Source: Odoribacter laneus YIT 12061
GTDB taxonomy: Bacteria > Bacteroidota > Bacteroidia > Bacteroidales > Marinifilaceae
Assembly (NCBI RefSeq): GCF_000243215.1
Contig: NZ_JH594596.1
Location: 1,958,892-2,022,891, forward strand
Direction: 5' to 3'
DNA: 64,000 nucleotides
The notes under the pieces were generated by a model that saw only the letters and a program-made list of their open reading frames with translations, had not been told where the DNA came from and did no database searches. The position numbers were made by a program, and so were the translations under genes. Below are positions 1-8,893 of this stretch, piece after piece. Position 1 is the stretch's first letter. Each line of letters begins with the position of its first letter.

Positions 1-1
1 T

Positions 2-2395
2 CCCCGGCGGGCCGCCTACGGAGTAAGCATAAATATTCCAGAAGGAATCCTTTGTATAGGCGGTAGGGACGAAACGGGGGCACTCAAAGAATGTTGGCTA
101 TTGAAGAGAGAAGCGGGCAAATCGCAGATCATTATAGAAAAGTGGCCCGATTTACCGGTCCACATGGACAATATGGCAGGAGCAACAGTAGGAGGGAAAG
201 TGTATGTGGCTGGTGGTCATATCGACGGGAAACCTGGTAACCGCTGTTTTTCACTCCTTCTGAATGATCCCCGGAAATGGGAAGAATTACCATCTTTTCC
301 CGGCAAAGGTCGGGTACAAGCAGTAGGAACCGTACAGAATACCTCCGAAGAAAGCCGTTTTTTTGTCATGGGCGGTTATTGCCCTCCACAGGCAGAAAAG
401 GAAGGCTATGTACACACAGACGGCCTCTGTTACAGTCCACGGGATAAAAAGTGGTATCCGGTTGCAGAAATTTTACCCTATGGAGAAACTCAAACACTGG
501 CTCTAGTCGGGAGTGCTGCCACTCCTTCCGGAAGTCACCATATCGTATTTACGGGCGGCGTTGACAAAGAACGTTTTACAGAAGCTATTAACCGCCCCTT
601 CTGCATGGAACGAGCTTTGCAAACCAAAAACGATTCCCTTTGGAATCGCTTACAGGAAGAACAGAAAAATTATCTGAAACATCCCGGAGAATGGTACCGC
701 TTTAACAGTCGCCTGCTCCTTTATCACACTTTGACGAATTCTTGGATCACGGAAGGACATTTTCCGCAATTGGCTTTGGCAGGAGCCGCCCTGGTTCCCT
801 ATCAGGGAAACTGGATCATCATCAACGGCGAGAACAAACCGGGCGTACGTTCAACCGCTGTGTATGCGATACAGATGGGAACCAGAACCCATTTCGGATG
901 GGTAAACTGGAGCGTTCTGATCCTTTACCTGCTGAGTATGTTACTTCTGGGCTATTATTTTATGCGAAGGGCTGCGAGCAGCGACGACTTTTTCAAAGGA
1001 GGGGGACGTATTCCCTGGTGGGCAGCTGGCATTAGTATTTATGCCACCATGCTGAGCGCCATTACCTATATGGCGATACCGGCAAAATCTTTCGCCACGG
1101 ACTGGACGTATTATCCCATGCTAATTATGATCTTGCTGGTCTCCTTCCCTGTCATAAAGTATTATCTGCCTTTTTTCCGTCGCTTGAACGTAACCAGTGC
1201 TTACGAATATTTACAATTACGTTTCAATTACACGACCCGTCTCATGGCCAGTATTTTGTTTATCTCCTTTATGGTAGCCCGTACAGCCTTAGTTCTCTAT
1301 CTACCTTCCCTGGCCTTGACCACAGTAACTGGCATTGATATCTATATCTGTATCATTTTAATGGGAATCGTAACCGTTATTTATTGTACTATGGGCGGAG
1401 TGGAAGCGGTCGTCTGGGGAGACGTTATCCAAGGATTTATTCTGGTCGGAGGGGCTTTGTTCGCTGCTATTTACCTCATTCTCCACACAGAAGGCGGAGT
1501 GAGTGGCTTTATTGACATCGCAGTAGAGCACGATAAATTCCGGTTATTTAACTGGAGCTTCGATTGCACAAAAGCCGTTTTCTGGGTTGTTATCTTGGGA
1601 GGTATCGCCAATAATCTGATTTCCTATACCTCCGATCAAACCGTTATCCAACGCTACCTGACCACTAAAGATGAAAAAAGCGCAGGGAAAGGTATTTTAA
1701 TGAACGGTTTTATGAGCGTATTTATCTCTGTTATTTTTTATCTGATCGGTACCGGCTTATATACTTTTTTTAAATCGCAACCGGGAGAATTGGATTATAC
1801 TCTTTCCAACGGAGATGCGATATTTCCCTTTTTCATGATGAGCCAGATGCCCATAGGAGTAGCGGGTTTACTGATTGCGGCCATTTTTGCCGCGACCATG
1901 TCTACGATAGCTTCTAATATCAATTCTACAGCGACAGCATTTTCCATGGACGTTTATAAACATTGGGCCAGACGGGCCAGTGATAAAAAAATAGTAAGTG
2001 TAGCACGCTGGTCTTCCTTTATAGCGGGAGGACTGGGAACAGTGCTAGCAGTGATGATGGCTACCTGGAACATACTATCATTATTGGATTATTTCAATTC
2101 CATCCTGGGTTTGTTGTCGAGCGGTCTGGGCGGATTATTCATTATGGGAATTTTCTTCGATCGCATCGATGCCCGCGGAGCCTTACTGGGATTTATTTCG
2201 GGAACTCTGGCCGTTTTTGCATTGAGCATTTATACCCCTGTATCTTTTCTATTGTACGGAGCAATAGGCATCGTCGTCTCCGTGAGCACAGGTTTACTTT
2301 TCAGTCTGTTTTTCCCCCTGAAAATACAGCAGAAAGGCTTAACTTGGAAACAGTTAGAACACGATTCAATACATAATGTTGACAAAATTAGATAA
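2..2395 (+). CDS. Kelch mutarotase / sodium:solute symporter fusion (5' partial)
   Basis: The reading frame is open from the first bases of the window, and the residues encoded before base 101 (IGGRDETGALKECW) already look like a kelch blade, so the true start lies upstream and the TTG at 101 is not a start. The first third is a NanM-like beta-propeller with repeated blades (VYVAGG, FVMGGY, IVFTGGV). From about base 900 it becomes a sodium:solute symporter with a TM helix, the cytoplasmic segment DDFFKGGGRIPWWAAG and about 12 further hydrophobic helices. NanM-type propellers speed sialic acid mutarotation and SSS proteins import it with Na+. One polypeptide would therefore convert and import Neu5Ac. 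The next gene follows 2 nt after the stop, so both are probably co-transcribed. The substrate is inferred from the epimerase neighbour. Confidence 0.85.
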   Translation, partial: PRRAAYGVSINIPEGILCIGGRDETGALKECWLLKREAGKSQIIIEKWPDLPVHMDNMAGATVGGKVYVAGGHIDGKPGNRCFSLLLNDPRKWEELPSFPGKGRVQAVGTVQNTSEESRFFVMGGYCPPQAEKEGYVHTDGLCYSPRDKKWYPVAEILPYGETQTLALVGSAATPSGSHHIVFTGGVDKERFTEAINRPFCMERALQTKNDSLWNRLQEEQKNYLKHPGEWYRFNSRLLLYHTLTNSWITEGHFPQLALAGAALVPYQGNWIIINGENKPGVRSTAVYAIQMGTRTHFGWVNWSVLILYLLSMLLLGYYFMRRAASSDDFFKGGGRIPWWAAGISIYATMLSAITYMAIPAKSFATDWTYYPMLIMILLVSFPVIKYYLPFFRRLNVTSAYEYLQLRFNYTTRLMASILFISFMVARTALVLYLPSLALTTVTGIDIYICIILMGIVTVIYCTMGGVEAVVWGDVIQGFILVGGALFAAIYLILHTEGGVSGFIDIAVEHDKFRLFNWSFDCTKAVFWVVILGGIANNLISYTSDQTVIQRYLTTKDEKSAGKGILMNGFMSVFISVIFYLIGTGLYTFFKSQPGELDYTLSNGDAIFPFFMMSQMPIGVAGLLIAAIFAATMSTIASNINSTATAFSMDVYKHWARRASDKKIVSVARWSSFIAGGLGTVLAVMMATWNILSLLDYFNSILGLLSSGLGGLFIMGIFFDRIDARGALLGFISGTLAVFALSIYTPVSFLLYGAIGIVVSVSTGLLFSLFFPLKIQQKGLTWKQLEHDSIHNVDKIR

Positions 2396-2397
2396 GA

Positions 2398-3594
2398 ATG
2401 GTTTATTTTGAAAAATTAGCAGCACAATACAAACAGGAATTGTTGAACAAAGTGCTCCCTTTCTGGTTAGAAAAATCCCAGGACAAAGAATACGGCGGGT
2501 ATTTTACCTGTCTGGACCGGCAGGGAAATGTCTTTGATACCGATAAATTTATCTGGCTGCAAGGACGGGAAGTATGGATGTTTGCCATGCTCTACAATAA
2601 AGTGGAAAAAAAGCAAGAATGGCTGGACTGTGCTGTACAAGGCGCCGAATTCTTGAAAAAATATGGACACGACGGAAAGTACAACTGGTATTTTTCACTC
2701 ACCCGGGAAGGCCAACCTTTGGTAGAACCTTATAATATTTTCTCTTATACATTTGCCACTTTGGCATTCGGCCAATTGAGTCTGGCAACAGGTCGGCAGG
2801 AATATGCCGATATTGCCAAAAAAACATTTGATATTATACTATCGAAAGTCGATCATCCAAAAGGGAAATGGGATAAAACCTATCCGGGCACCCGCAATAT
2901 GAAAGGTTTTGCCCTGCCAATGATTTTGTGTAATCTGGCATTGGAAATAGAACCCTTACTGGAAAAAGAATTTATGCAAAAAACAATAGAAACTTGCATA
3001 CACGAAGTCATGGAGGTGTTCTATCGTCCGGAACTGGGACTTATCGTAGAGAATGTTTCTACAAGCGGAGAATTATTGGACAATTTCGACGGACGCTTGC
3101 TAAATCCGGGGCATGCCATAGAAGCCATGTGGTTTATCATGGACTTGGGTGTACGTCTCCAGCGCAAAGAACTGGTAGAAAAAGCCGTACAGATTGCCCT
3201 GCAAGAAGTAGAGTACGGTTGGGATAAAAAACACGGAGGTATTTTCTATTTTATGGATCGTCTGGGACATCCGGTACAACAATTGGAATGGGATCAGAAG
3301 TTATGGTGGGTTCACATCGAAACACTGATCTCTATGCTAAAAGGTTATCAATTGACGGGATCCCAAGAATGCCTGGCTTGGTTTGAAAAAGTACACCAAT
3401 ATGTATGGGCACATTTTGCCGATCCGGAATATCCGGAATGGTTCGGCTACCTCAACCGGCAAGGAGAAGTGTTATTGCCTCTGAAAGGCGGGAAATGGAA
3501 AGGATGTTTTCACGTCCCCCGAGGTTTATACCAATGCTGGCAAGTACTGGAAAAACTAAAATACAATCCAAACGAGTTTACAGGGATATATTAA
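2398..3594 (+). CDS. nanE: N-acylglucosamine 2-epimerase (AGE/RnBP family)
   Basis: The 398-aa protein has the (alpha/alpha)6-barrel pattern of AGE/RnBP proteins: GYFTCLDRQG near the N-terminus, WLQGREVWMFAMLYNK, NPGHAIEAMW with the conserved histidine, and LWWVHIETLISML. It is cytoplasmic, with no signal peptide. The family interconverts N-acetylmannosamine and N-acetylglucosamine. In Bacteroides fragilis an AGE-type enzyme replaces NanE of enterobacteria in sialic acid breakdown, after the lyase has made ManNAc. It starts 2 nt after the stop of the symporter fusion, which supports translational coupling and a sialic acid role. A cellobiose 2-epimerase is the alternative within the superfamily, but the neighbour favours ManNAc. 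Confidence 0.85.
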   Translation: MVYFEKLAAQYKQELLNKVLPFWLEKSQDKEYGGYFTCLDRQGNVFDTDKFIWLQGREVWMFAMLYNKVEKKQEWLDCAVQGAEFLKKYGHDGKYNWYFSLTREGQPLVEPYNIFSYTFATLAFGQLSLATGRQEYADIAKKTFDIILSKVDHPKGKWDKTYPGTRNMKGFALPMILCNLALEIEPLLEKEFMQKTIETCIHEVMEVFYRPELGLIVENVSTSGELLDNFDGRLLNPGHAIEAMWFIMDLGVRLQRKELVEKAVQIALQEVEYGWDKKHGGIFYFMDRLGHPVQQLEWDQKLWWVHIETLISMLKGYQLTGSQECLAWFEKVHQYVWAHFADPEYPEWFGYLNRQGEVLLPLKGGKWKGCFHVPRGLYQCWQVLEKLKYNPNEFTGIY

Positions 3595-3797
3595 TATAAA
3601 CTTATCCATCCTAGATTTGCTAATCTAAAACTCACTGCTTGCTCACTTAGCTTAAATTTTTCTGTAAAGATTAGAAAAGAGAGAATTTACACACTTTTTG
3701 AAACACTATCCTATCGGTAAAAATTTGCTAGGTTTTTGCTAGGTTTTTATTCAAATTTCTACGGATTTCAACACAAAAATATTGCTTTTAAGGCAAT

Positions 3798-3836
3798 AAA
3801 AAAGGGGGTGTAAATCCTTTTCTAGATTTACCCCCC
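3798..3836 (-). terminator. Rho-independent terminator, minus strand
   Basis: GTAAATC/GATTTAC plus five G:C pairs form a stem with one bulge. On the minus strand it is followed by a run of six T. It lies just outside the tRNA-Ser-like sequence at 3846, the place expected for the original terminator of the tRNA-Ser gene before the island inserted. Confidence 0.6.
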
Positions 3837-3845
3837 TGATTCTCA

Positions 3846-3878
3846 GCGGAGAGAAGGGGTTATGAACCAATCTCTCCG
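3846..3878. repeat. Left attachment-site candidate (tRNA-Ser 3' end copy)
   Basis: Fourteen nt are identical to 20022-20035 at the 3' end of tRNA-Ser. Eight bp (cggagaga/tctctccg, 3847-3854 and 3871-3878) can pair, with an inner GGTT/AACC stem, so the site also forms a hairpin. It is not a functional tRNA: only about 32 nt are present. Confidence 0.5.
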
Positions 3879-3923
3879 AAAATCCTCATTATCAAGGTGA
3901 TAACTATTTCAAAAAGTACGCTT

Positions 3924-3943
3924 GTAACGATTTAGTAACGGTA
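3924..3943 (+). repeat. 20-nt end repeat, left copy
   Basis: The sequence gtaacgatttagtaacggta is identical to 19880-19899, in direct orientation. It contains two GTAAC units 11 nt apart. Its position inside both ends of the island suggests arm-type recombinase sites or recombination remnants. The rest of the gene-free stretch 3595-4112 shows only the terminator, this repeat and the promoter below. Confidence 0.6.
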
Positions 3944-4051
3944 TTTTGTCTGTCATAGTCGCCTAATGACTTCTTCTTGTCTGCCCGTTATTTATCATTT
4001 GTCTTGCAAATATAATATTTTTTTCTTATATTAACTGCAACCTCTTTTTCG

Positions 4052-4059
4052 TATTTTTG
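4052..4059 (+). promoter_or_regulatory. Bacteroidota -7 box upstream of sce7726-type gene
   Basis: TATTTTTG matches TAnnTTTG, 53 nt before the ATG at 4113. No clear -33 TTTG is visible. Confidence 0.35.
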
Positions 4060-4112
4060 AAAAATAAATTTGTTCGAGATAGAATAGTAATATACAACTG
4101 ACTGATTATGAT

Positions 4113-4727
4113 ATGATAATTGGAAAAATAGATCTACATCCAAATGAAAATATAATAAAAGCAGCATTAATCAATAACTATGCTCACATTAACAGCAAAC
4201 CATTTGTTGTTTGCAGTGAATTAACGATTTCTGAAGAATCTAAGATTGTCGATTTAGTTTTTTGTAAAGATAATTTAAGCTACGCGTATGAAATCAAAGC
4301 ATGGAATGATGATATGCGCAGATTACCAGCCCAATTAGATGCTTACTGTAAGTTATTTGATTATATATATGTAGCTACTACAGCTAATCATCTCGACCAA
4401 CTACAACTTATACCAGACTTTGTTGGCATTGTCCTTTATTCAACAAAGACAAAGAAAATTGTATATAAACGACGGGCAAAAAAAAATCATTTAATAGACA
4501 AAAAAGAGCTTTTAATGTCCATTCCAATTTCATATATTCGGAATAATAGTCCATATTCTAAATATACCAGATCTGATAATGATTTGTTTTCCTTTTTTCA
4601 AGCACACAATCTATTCATAAAGCATACATCAAGTAAATGTCGCTGGACAAATAACGACCTTGAAACAATATTGCATTATGAAGATATTTTAATGAATACT
4701 AATTATATATCATTAGATTATAGATAA
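4113..4727 (+). CDS. sce7726 family protein, PD-(D/E)XK-like
   Basis: The 204-aa protein carries SKIVDLVFCKDN followed by YAYEIKAWNDDMRRLPAQLDAY. The D...EIK pair looks like the catalytic core of PD-(D/E)XK nucleases, and the arrangement is that of the sce7726 family. The biochemical role is not established. Family members often lie in mobile regions next to a second gene, as here, although the partner at 4713 is convergent and overlaps its 3' end by 15 nt. Codon use is strongly AT-rich, unlike the GC-rich DNA right of 5490, so this two-gene block entered separately. A defence role is possible but is inference. Confidence 0.6.
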   Translation: MIIGKIDLHPNENIIKAALINNYAHINSKPFVVCSELTISEESKIVDLVFCKDNLSYAYEIKAWNDDMRRLPAQLDAYCKLFDYIYVATTANHLDQLQLIPDFVGIVLYSTKTKKIVYKRRAKKNHLIDKKELLMSIPISYIRNNSPYSKYTRSDNDLFSFFQAHNLFIKHTSSKCRWTNNDLETILHYEDILMNTNYISLDYR

Positions 4728-5474
4728 TCTTTTTAATTGTTCAATAATAAAAATATTCATTCGGACAGACAACCAAAACGATGGAGTAGCTCCGGGTTTA
4801 AGCCCTGCTGCTGCACTTTTTATAGTTTGAACTCCCCAACAATCAATACCCTTGGGGAAGAGAGAATCTGATATGCACTTACTTGCAACATCGACGTAAA
4901 CATCAGCATAATCTCTTTTTTCTCTTTTTTGGCGGTAATAATAAATTTGCTGTTGAGAAATTACAGGTACATCTATTCTTGGTGTCCATCCTCTACTATA
5001 ATATGCTGCCTCATCATTACGCTTCGGAGTAATACTACCATAATCTGAATAGGATACATTTATATTCGTAATGGCACTAACAATTTGTTCATAGAGGGAT
5101 ATTTCTGAACATTTAATCTTCCCATTCATATTTCCGCTCAAACTGGTTACACTATCAGGAAAAGATGTACTGGTAAATATATACTCAACATTATGGATTG
5201 ATTCTAATATTGCAGATATTTTACCCAAACAATCTATTGCTCTTGTTGTTGCTATTCTTATAAGCCCATCAACAATATAGCCCTGATCATAAAAGATAAA
5301 TAGTTGGGTATTATCGTTTATATTATCTTTTATGATTTTTATTTCTTCCTCTATGATGTTTGCATCTATTGCTGGATATATTTTATATCCAATTTTATTA
5401 TATTTTTCAGCGAAAGTTTTAATTTGCCTTATAAAATTCACATAACCTTCATCTTGATCATTAACAAGAAGCAT
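4713..5474 (-). pseudogene. 5'-truncated gene, partner of the sce7726-type protein
   Basis: The 253-aa frame begins abruptly (SNATPMLLVNDQDEG after an in-frame stop) and lacks a normal start region. The C-terminal half is well formed, with GWTPRIDVPVISQQQIYYYR, a conserved-looking CWGVQTIKSAAAG and FWLSVRMN. The break coincides with the change from AT-rich to GC-rich DNA at about 5489, so recombination probably removed the N-terminal part. I do not recognise the family with certainty. By position it resembles the sce7725/beta-family partners often found with sce7726. It may still be translated from the ATG at 5474, but function is doubtful. Confidence 0.5.
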
Positions 5475-5489
5475 AGGGGTAGCATTCGA

Positions 5490-5822
5490 TTATTCGTTAC
5501 CCTCCGTTTCTTTTTGCAGTTGGGCAATGACTGCCGCCACATTGTCCTGAAAGAATTGTCGCCATTGCTTGTCATTCTTCAACGTGATATGCCAATCTTC
5601 CTCCAATACGCCCATCGTTCGTTTACGGATTTCCACCAATTCGTTTTCCGTCGGGAACCTGCCGGAACACTCCCGATATTCCTGAATACACGAGCGGATA
5701 TAATCCCGTAACGACATCTTTTCGTAGTTATCGAGACCGGCGAACCGCCTGCTTTCCGGGAAGACGGGCATATCATCTATGCCCGCGTCATCAAAGATAT
5801 ATTCGTCATCGTCATAGGGCAT
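5490..5822 (-). CDS. Hypothetical acidic protein downstream of YhcG-type gene
   Basis: The 110-aa protein starts with an acidic stretch (MPYDDDEYIFDDAGIDDM) followed by a helical region (SLRDYIRSCIQEYRE). The ATG lies 2 nt after the stop of the YhcG reading frame, so the two were one transcriptional unit. No domain was recognised. The frame ends at the AT/GC composition boundary but keeps a natural-looking C-terminus. Confidence 0.5.
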   Translation of the reverse strand: MPYDDDEYIFDDAGIDDMPVFPESRRFAGLDNYEKMSLRDYIRSCIQEYRECSGRFPTENELVEIRKRTMGVLEEDWHITLKNDKQWRQFFQDNVAAVIAQLQKETEGNE

Positions 5823-5824
5823 GG

Positions 5825-6869
5825 CTATATCTCCTCTTTTGGGGAATTATCGTGTTGCAGGCGGAAAAACTCTTTTTGCCGTGCTATTTCCTCGCGCAAT
5901 TCCTCCTCCGTAGGCATATAGAGCATATATTTCGAGGCGAACAGCCGGTCGTTGTCGTGCAGCACGGAGTAGCGGGCGATGTCCTCGTCGGTTTCCGAAC
6001 AAAGGACGATGCCGATAGTCGGGTTGTCGCCCTCGCCCCGTACCCGCTCGTCGTACATCCTGACATACATATCCATCTGCCCCACGTCTTAGTGCGTGAT
6101 GGTCGTCGTTTTGAGGTCGATCAGCACGAACGATTTAAGAAACGAGGTCGATGAAGTAGTCCTTTTTCTCTGTGCGGATCAATTTCTGACGCGCCACGAA
6201 CGAGAAGCCCTTACCCAATTCGAGCAGGAATTTTTGCAGGTTGCCGATGATGGCTCCCTCCAGCTCCGTTTCCGAAAAGTCGCTGTTCGGAGCAAGGCCG
6301 ATGAACTCCGCGACGGTCGGGTTCTTGATGAACTCCATCCGGTCTTGCTCGAACGGTTTGGTCAGCGATTTCATCTCGGATTCGACCGTATCTTTATGCT
6401 GCGAGAGCAACAGCCGTTCGTAATACTGCGAACCGATATTGCGGTCGAGGGTACGGTAGCTCCACATCTGCTCGGCAGCCTCCTTCAGATACCATGCACG
6501 AGCATTGGTATTGGAAACCTGCATTAAACGCTTATAGTGAGACCACGTCAATATTCGCCACGGTGTAGCGAATATTTCAGGAAATGTCAGGTAGAATTGA
6601 CGATAATAATAAAGTGAGCCTACGGAAAACCCTTTGCCGAACTCCGCCGTAAGCTCTTTCGAGAGCGACTTCAATAGCTGCGCACCGTAGTCGGCACGTT
6701 CCTTACCGAACTGCTCCTGCTCCACGATACGCTTGCCCATCTGCCAGTAGGCATCGACCATTGCCGAGTTGATGGCGGCGTATGCCTTTTGACGGGCTTG
6801 GGCTACGATTTGTTTGATCTCCAGAACAAAATCGGGATTATATAGCTTGACAGTATTCTCTTTTTTCAT
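5825..6869 (-). pseudogene. YhcG/DUF1016 family nuclease, broken
   Basis: The upstream part (MKKENTVKLYNPDF to KKDYFIDLV) and the downstream part (GQMDMYVRMYDE to the end) together cover a DUF1016 protein: an N-terminal winged-helix-like domain and a C-terminal PD-(D/E)XK nuclease. Two lesions separate them. After DLV about 14 nt appear missing compared with the family (FYNxLL), which shifts the frame into a stop at 6135-6137. In the frame that restores KSFVLIDLKTTTITH, a TAA at 6089-6091 replaces the usual CAA of THQDVGQ. Intact relatives are found in mobile regions and in restriction-modification neighbourhoods. The start at 6869 was chosen over 6893 because the -7 box lies at 6890. Confidence 0.85.
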
Positions 6870-6889
6870 TGGCAACGAATGATTTATAT

Positions 6890-6898
6890 GCAAAGGTA
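6890..6898 (-). promoter_or_regulatory. -7 box upstream of YhcG remnant
   Basis: On the minus strand TACCTTTGC is an exact match to TAnnTTTGY, about 20 nt before the ATG at 6869. Confidence 0.4.
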
Positions 6899-6902
6899 GA
6901 AA

Positions 6903-6939
6903 AATAAACGGAAGGATATGGATACTCCTTCCGTTTATT
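6903..6939 (-). terminator. Terminator after RteC-domain gene
   Basis: A perfect 14-bp inverted repeat (aataaacggaagga / tccttccgtttatt) with a 9-nt loop is followed by T's on the minus strand, 8 nt after the stop at 6947. Confidence 0.75.
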
Positions 6940-6946
6940 CACAGAC

Positions 6947-7552
6947 TTATCGTCTGGCATTCTCTTTCGCGTCATCCCGCTGCATCCGCAGATTCAGACG
7001 CTCGCGCATCTTGTCGAGAAAGTACGTCCGGCTCTCGTTCTTGCGGCGTTTCATATCCAGATAGGCGTCGTAGCAATGTCTGTCTTTGATCTCCAGACCG
7101 AGCTGCGAGCCGAAGAAGGCCGCCAGCTCCTTGATTTTGTTCTGGACGTCATTGATGCAGCCCAGCTCGTCGAGGGCGTAGATGACCTCTATCAATTCGA
7201 CAAGGCTGCCCGTCCAACGGAAAGAGCTTGTCGGGGGTGAATCGGTTTGCGGGGTGGATAGTGGTGGCACTTGGGATTTCAGGTTTTCCAGCATACGCCG
7301 GACGAGCGATAGAGCTTTTTTCAAATAGACGCTCTTGCTGTCCGCGTTGTCGGAAAAAGTATCATGGAGGCTTTGCAGCTCCGCTTCTGCATAGATCAAC
7401 GAGAATAAAAGCCCGTGCGGGTTGTCCGCATGTACATAGGAATCGAATATCGCTTGCGAAAAATCGTCGTAGGCCGATCTTATATCGGCATCATCTGTAT
7501 TTTGGCTGACGCAGCGGAAAAAGTTACCGCCCGTCAATATACGGTAGTCCAT
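6947..7552 (-). CDS. RteC-domain protein
   Basis: The C-terminal half carries the RteC signature: RWTGSLVELIEVIYALDELG, CINDVQNKIKELAAFFG and a terminal FLDKMRERLNLRM. In CTnDOT, RteC promotes expression of the excision genes. At 201 aa it is shorter than RteC (roughly 280-300 aa) and its N-terminus does not align in my reading, so it may be a 5'-deleted rteC or a divergent short member. A second, out-of-frame start (ATG at 7583) overlaps the kinase stop as ATGA and reads MKYKLDNPEQYGLPYIDGR before stopping. That may be a coupling leader or a frameshifted original N-terminus. It is the last gene of the deformylase-kinase-RteC unit. Confidence 0.65.
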   Translation of the reverse strand: MDYRILTGGNFFRCVSQNTDDADIRSAYDDFSQAIFDSYVHADNPHGLLFSLIYAEAELQSLHDTFSDNADSKSVYLKKALSLVRRMLENLKSQVPPLSTPQTDSPPTSSFRWTGSLVELIEVIYALDELGCINDVQNKIKELAAFFGSQLGLEIKDRHCYDAYLDMKRRKNESRTYFLDKMRERLNLRMQRDDAKENARR

Positions 7553-7579
7553 ATTGTTCTGGGTTATCGAGTTTATACT

Positions 7580-8887
7580 TCATTGTTTCTTTCCCTTTGC
7601 GCAATGGGTTATATGAAACAGAAGGACAAAACCGAGACCTGAAAAGAATACGGGTACTGTATCTGAAATTAAAATATTGATATTCAGAAGAATATTTTTT
7701 TTGCACTGAAGTCCCTTGTCGTTGGCGGTATGGGTGAACCCCGCTGCGATACGTTCCAGCAGGCCGGAAAGCCGAAAAGGTATGTCATGGCGTGTTTCTT
7801 TCGCTTCGTTGAGCCGGTACACGTCCAGCAGGTTGTTCAGCAGGTGCAAGATATGTTTGCACAATACGCCGATATTGGCCAGATGTCCGTTGCGTTTTTT
7901 GCGGTCGCGCATATCCATCGCCAGTTCAGCGCTGCCATTGATGATACTCAACGGGGCGCGTATGTCATGGGAAATCGTCAGAATGATTTTCTTGCGCATA
8001 TCCAGAAGGTCGCGGTTTTTATTTATGATTTCCTCCATTTGTTGCCTAAGTTTCGTGTCTCGCCTCAAATGCCGTTGAATAATCATAAAGGAGATAACCA
8101 GCAGGATGATGGCAGAGAAAATAAGTCCCGTGATGATGCGGGTGGAGCATCTGTGCGACTGCGCGATATTCTGTTCCCTATATTGGAATGCGGCTTGCAT
8201 ATGGTCGTTGATGCTTCCGAGCAGGGCGAACAGTTTCCGGTTCAGTTCCCTGTTGCGGGTGCGCAGGCTGTCGGTATAGTTGTCCATATTGCCTATCCGT
8301 TCCATTTGCAGGGCGAGTAACCGCTGGTTCAGCGCGTGGAGTTTATCGGGGGAAGGTGGCAATTCCACCGTCTTTTTCCCTCCGAACAACCTTGCTATGC
8401 CTGTTTTCTTTTGTACGACCGTCCGCGTCTGGGTAGCTTCTCTGGCAGCTTCGGGCAAATGGTTGACAAGCAGGCTGTCGGCCTCGTCCTGCCTATGGAA
8501 CAGCAGCATAATCCGATGCAGGTGTTCTTCCTTGCTTGACAACAATCCCCGGAGCGTGTCTATCTGTGGATAATCGACCATATAACTGTTACCGCTTTGC
8601 AGGACTTGTAGCAGGTTATCCACTTTCAGCCGCCTCGTGCGGTAAGAATGATAATCCTCGATCTCCCATGCAATGACGCTTTCGCCAAGCGAGGCCAGCA
8701 CCGTGATATTGCGGTGAATCTCGGATAACTCACACCGCACTTGGCGGATTTCCACGATGCCGGCCTCCAGCTCCCGGAGCCTCGCGCGTTCATGGAAAAG
8801 AATGGCGGCCATGCTACCGATGACCGCCATTAACATCAAATATCCAGAGAAAATCTTTACTTGCAGAGGTACACTTTTTATTTTCAT
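7580..8887 (-). pseudogene. RteA-like sensor kinase lacking its ATPase domain
   Basis: The N-terminal part follows RteA of CTnDOT: TM segment MLMAVIGSMAAILF, a long periplasmic region, a second TM near residue 255, then HisKA with TISHDIRAPLSIINGS (His307). After GLQ at about residue 393 the expected HATPase and receiver domains are replaced by an unrelated hydrophobic tail of about 40 residues (ILLNINILISDTVPVFFSG). The gene therefore cannot bind ATP or phosphorylate itself. The junction lies at about 7710, and the deletion also removed rteB and probably the start of rteC. A membrane sensing stub could still be made. It starts 6 nt after the deformylase stop. Confidence 0.8.
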
Positions 8888-8893
8888 TATTAA

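Noticed and set aside
3846-3878. Left tRNA-like sequence as a tRNA gene
   Set aside because: Only the acceptor-like ends and part of a T-arm are present; there is no anticodon arm.
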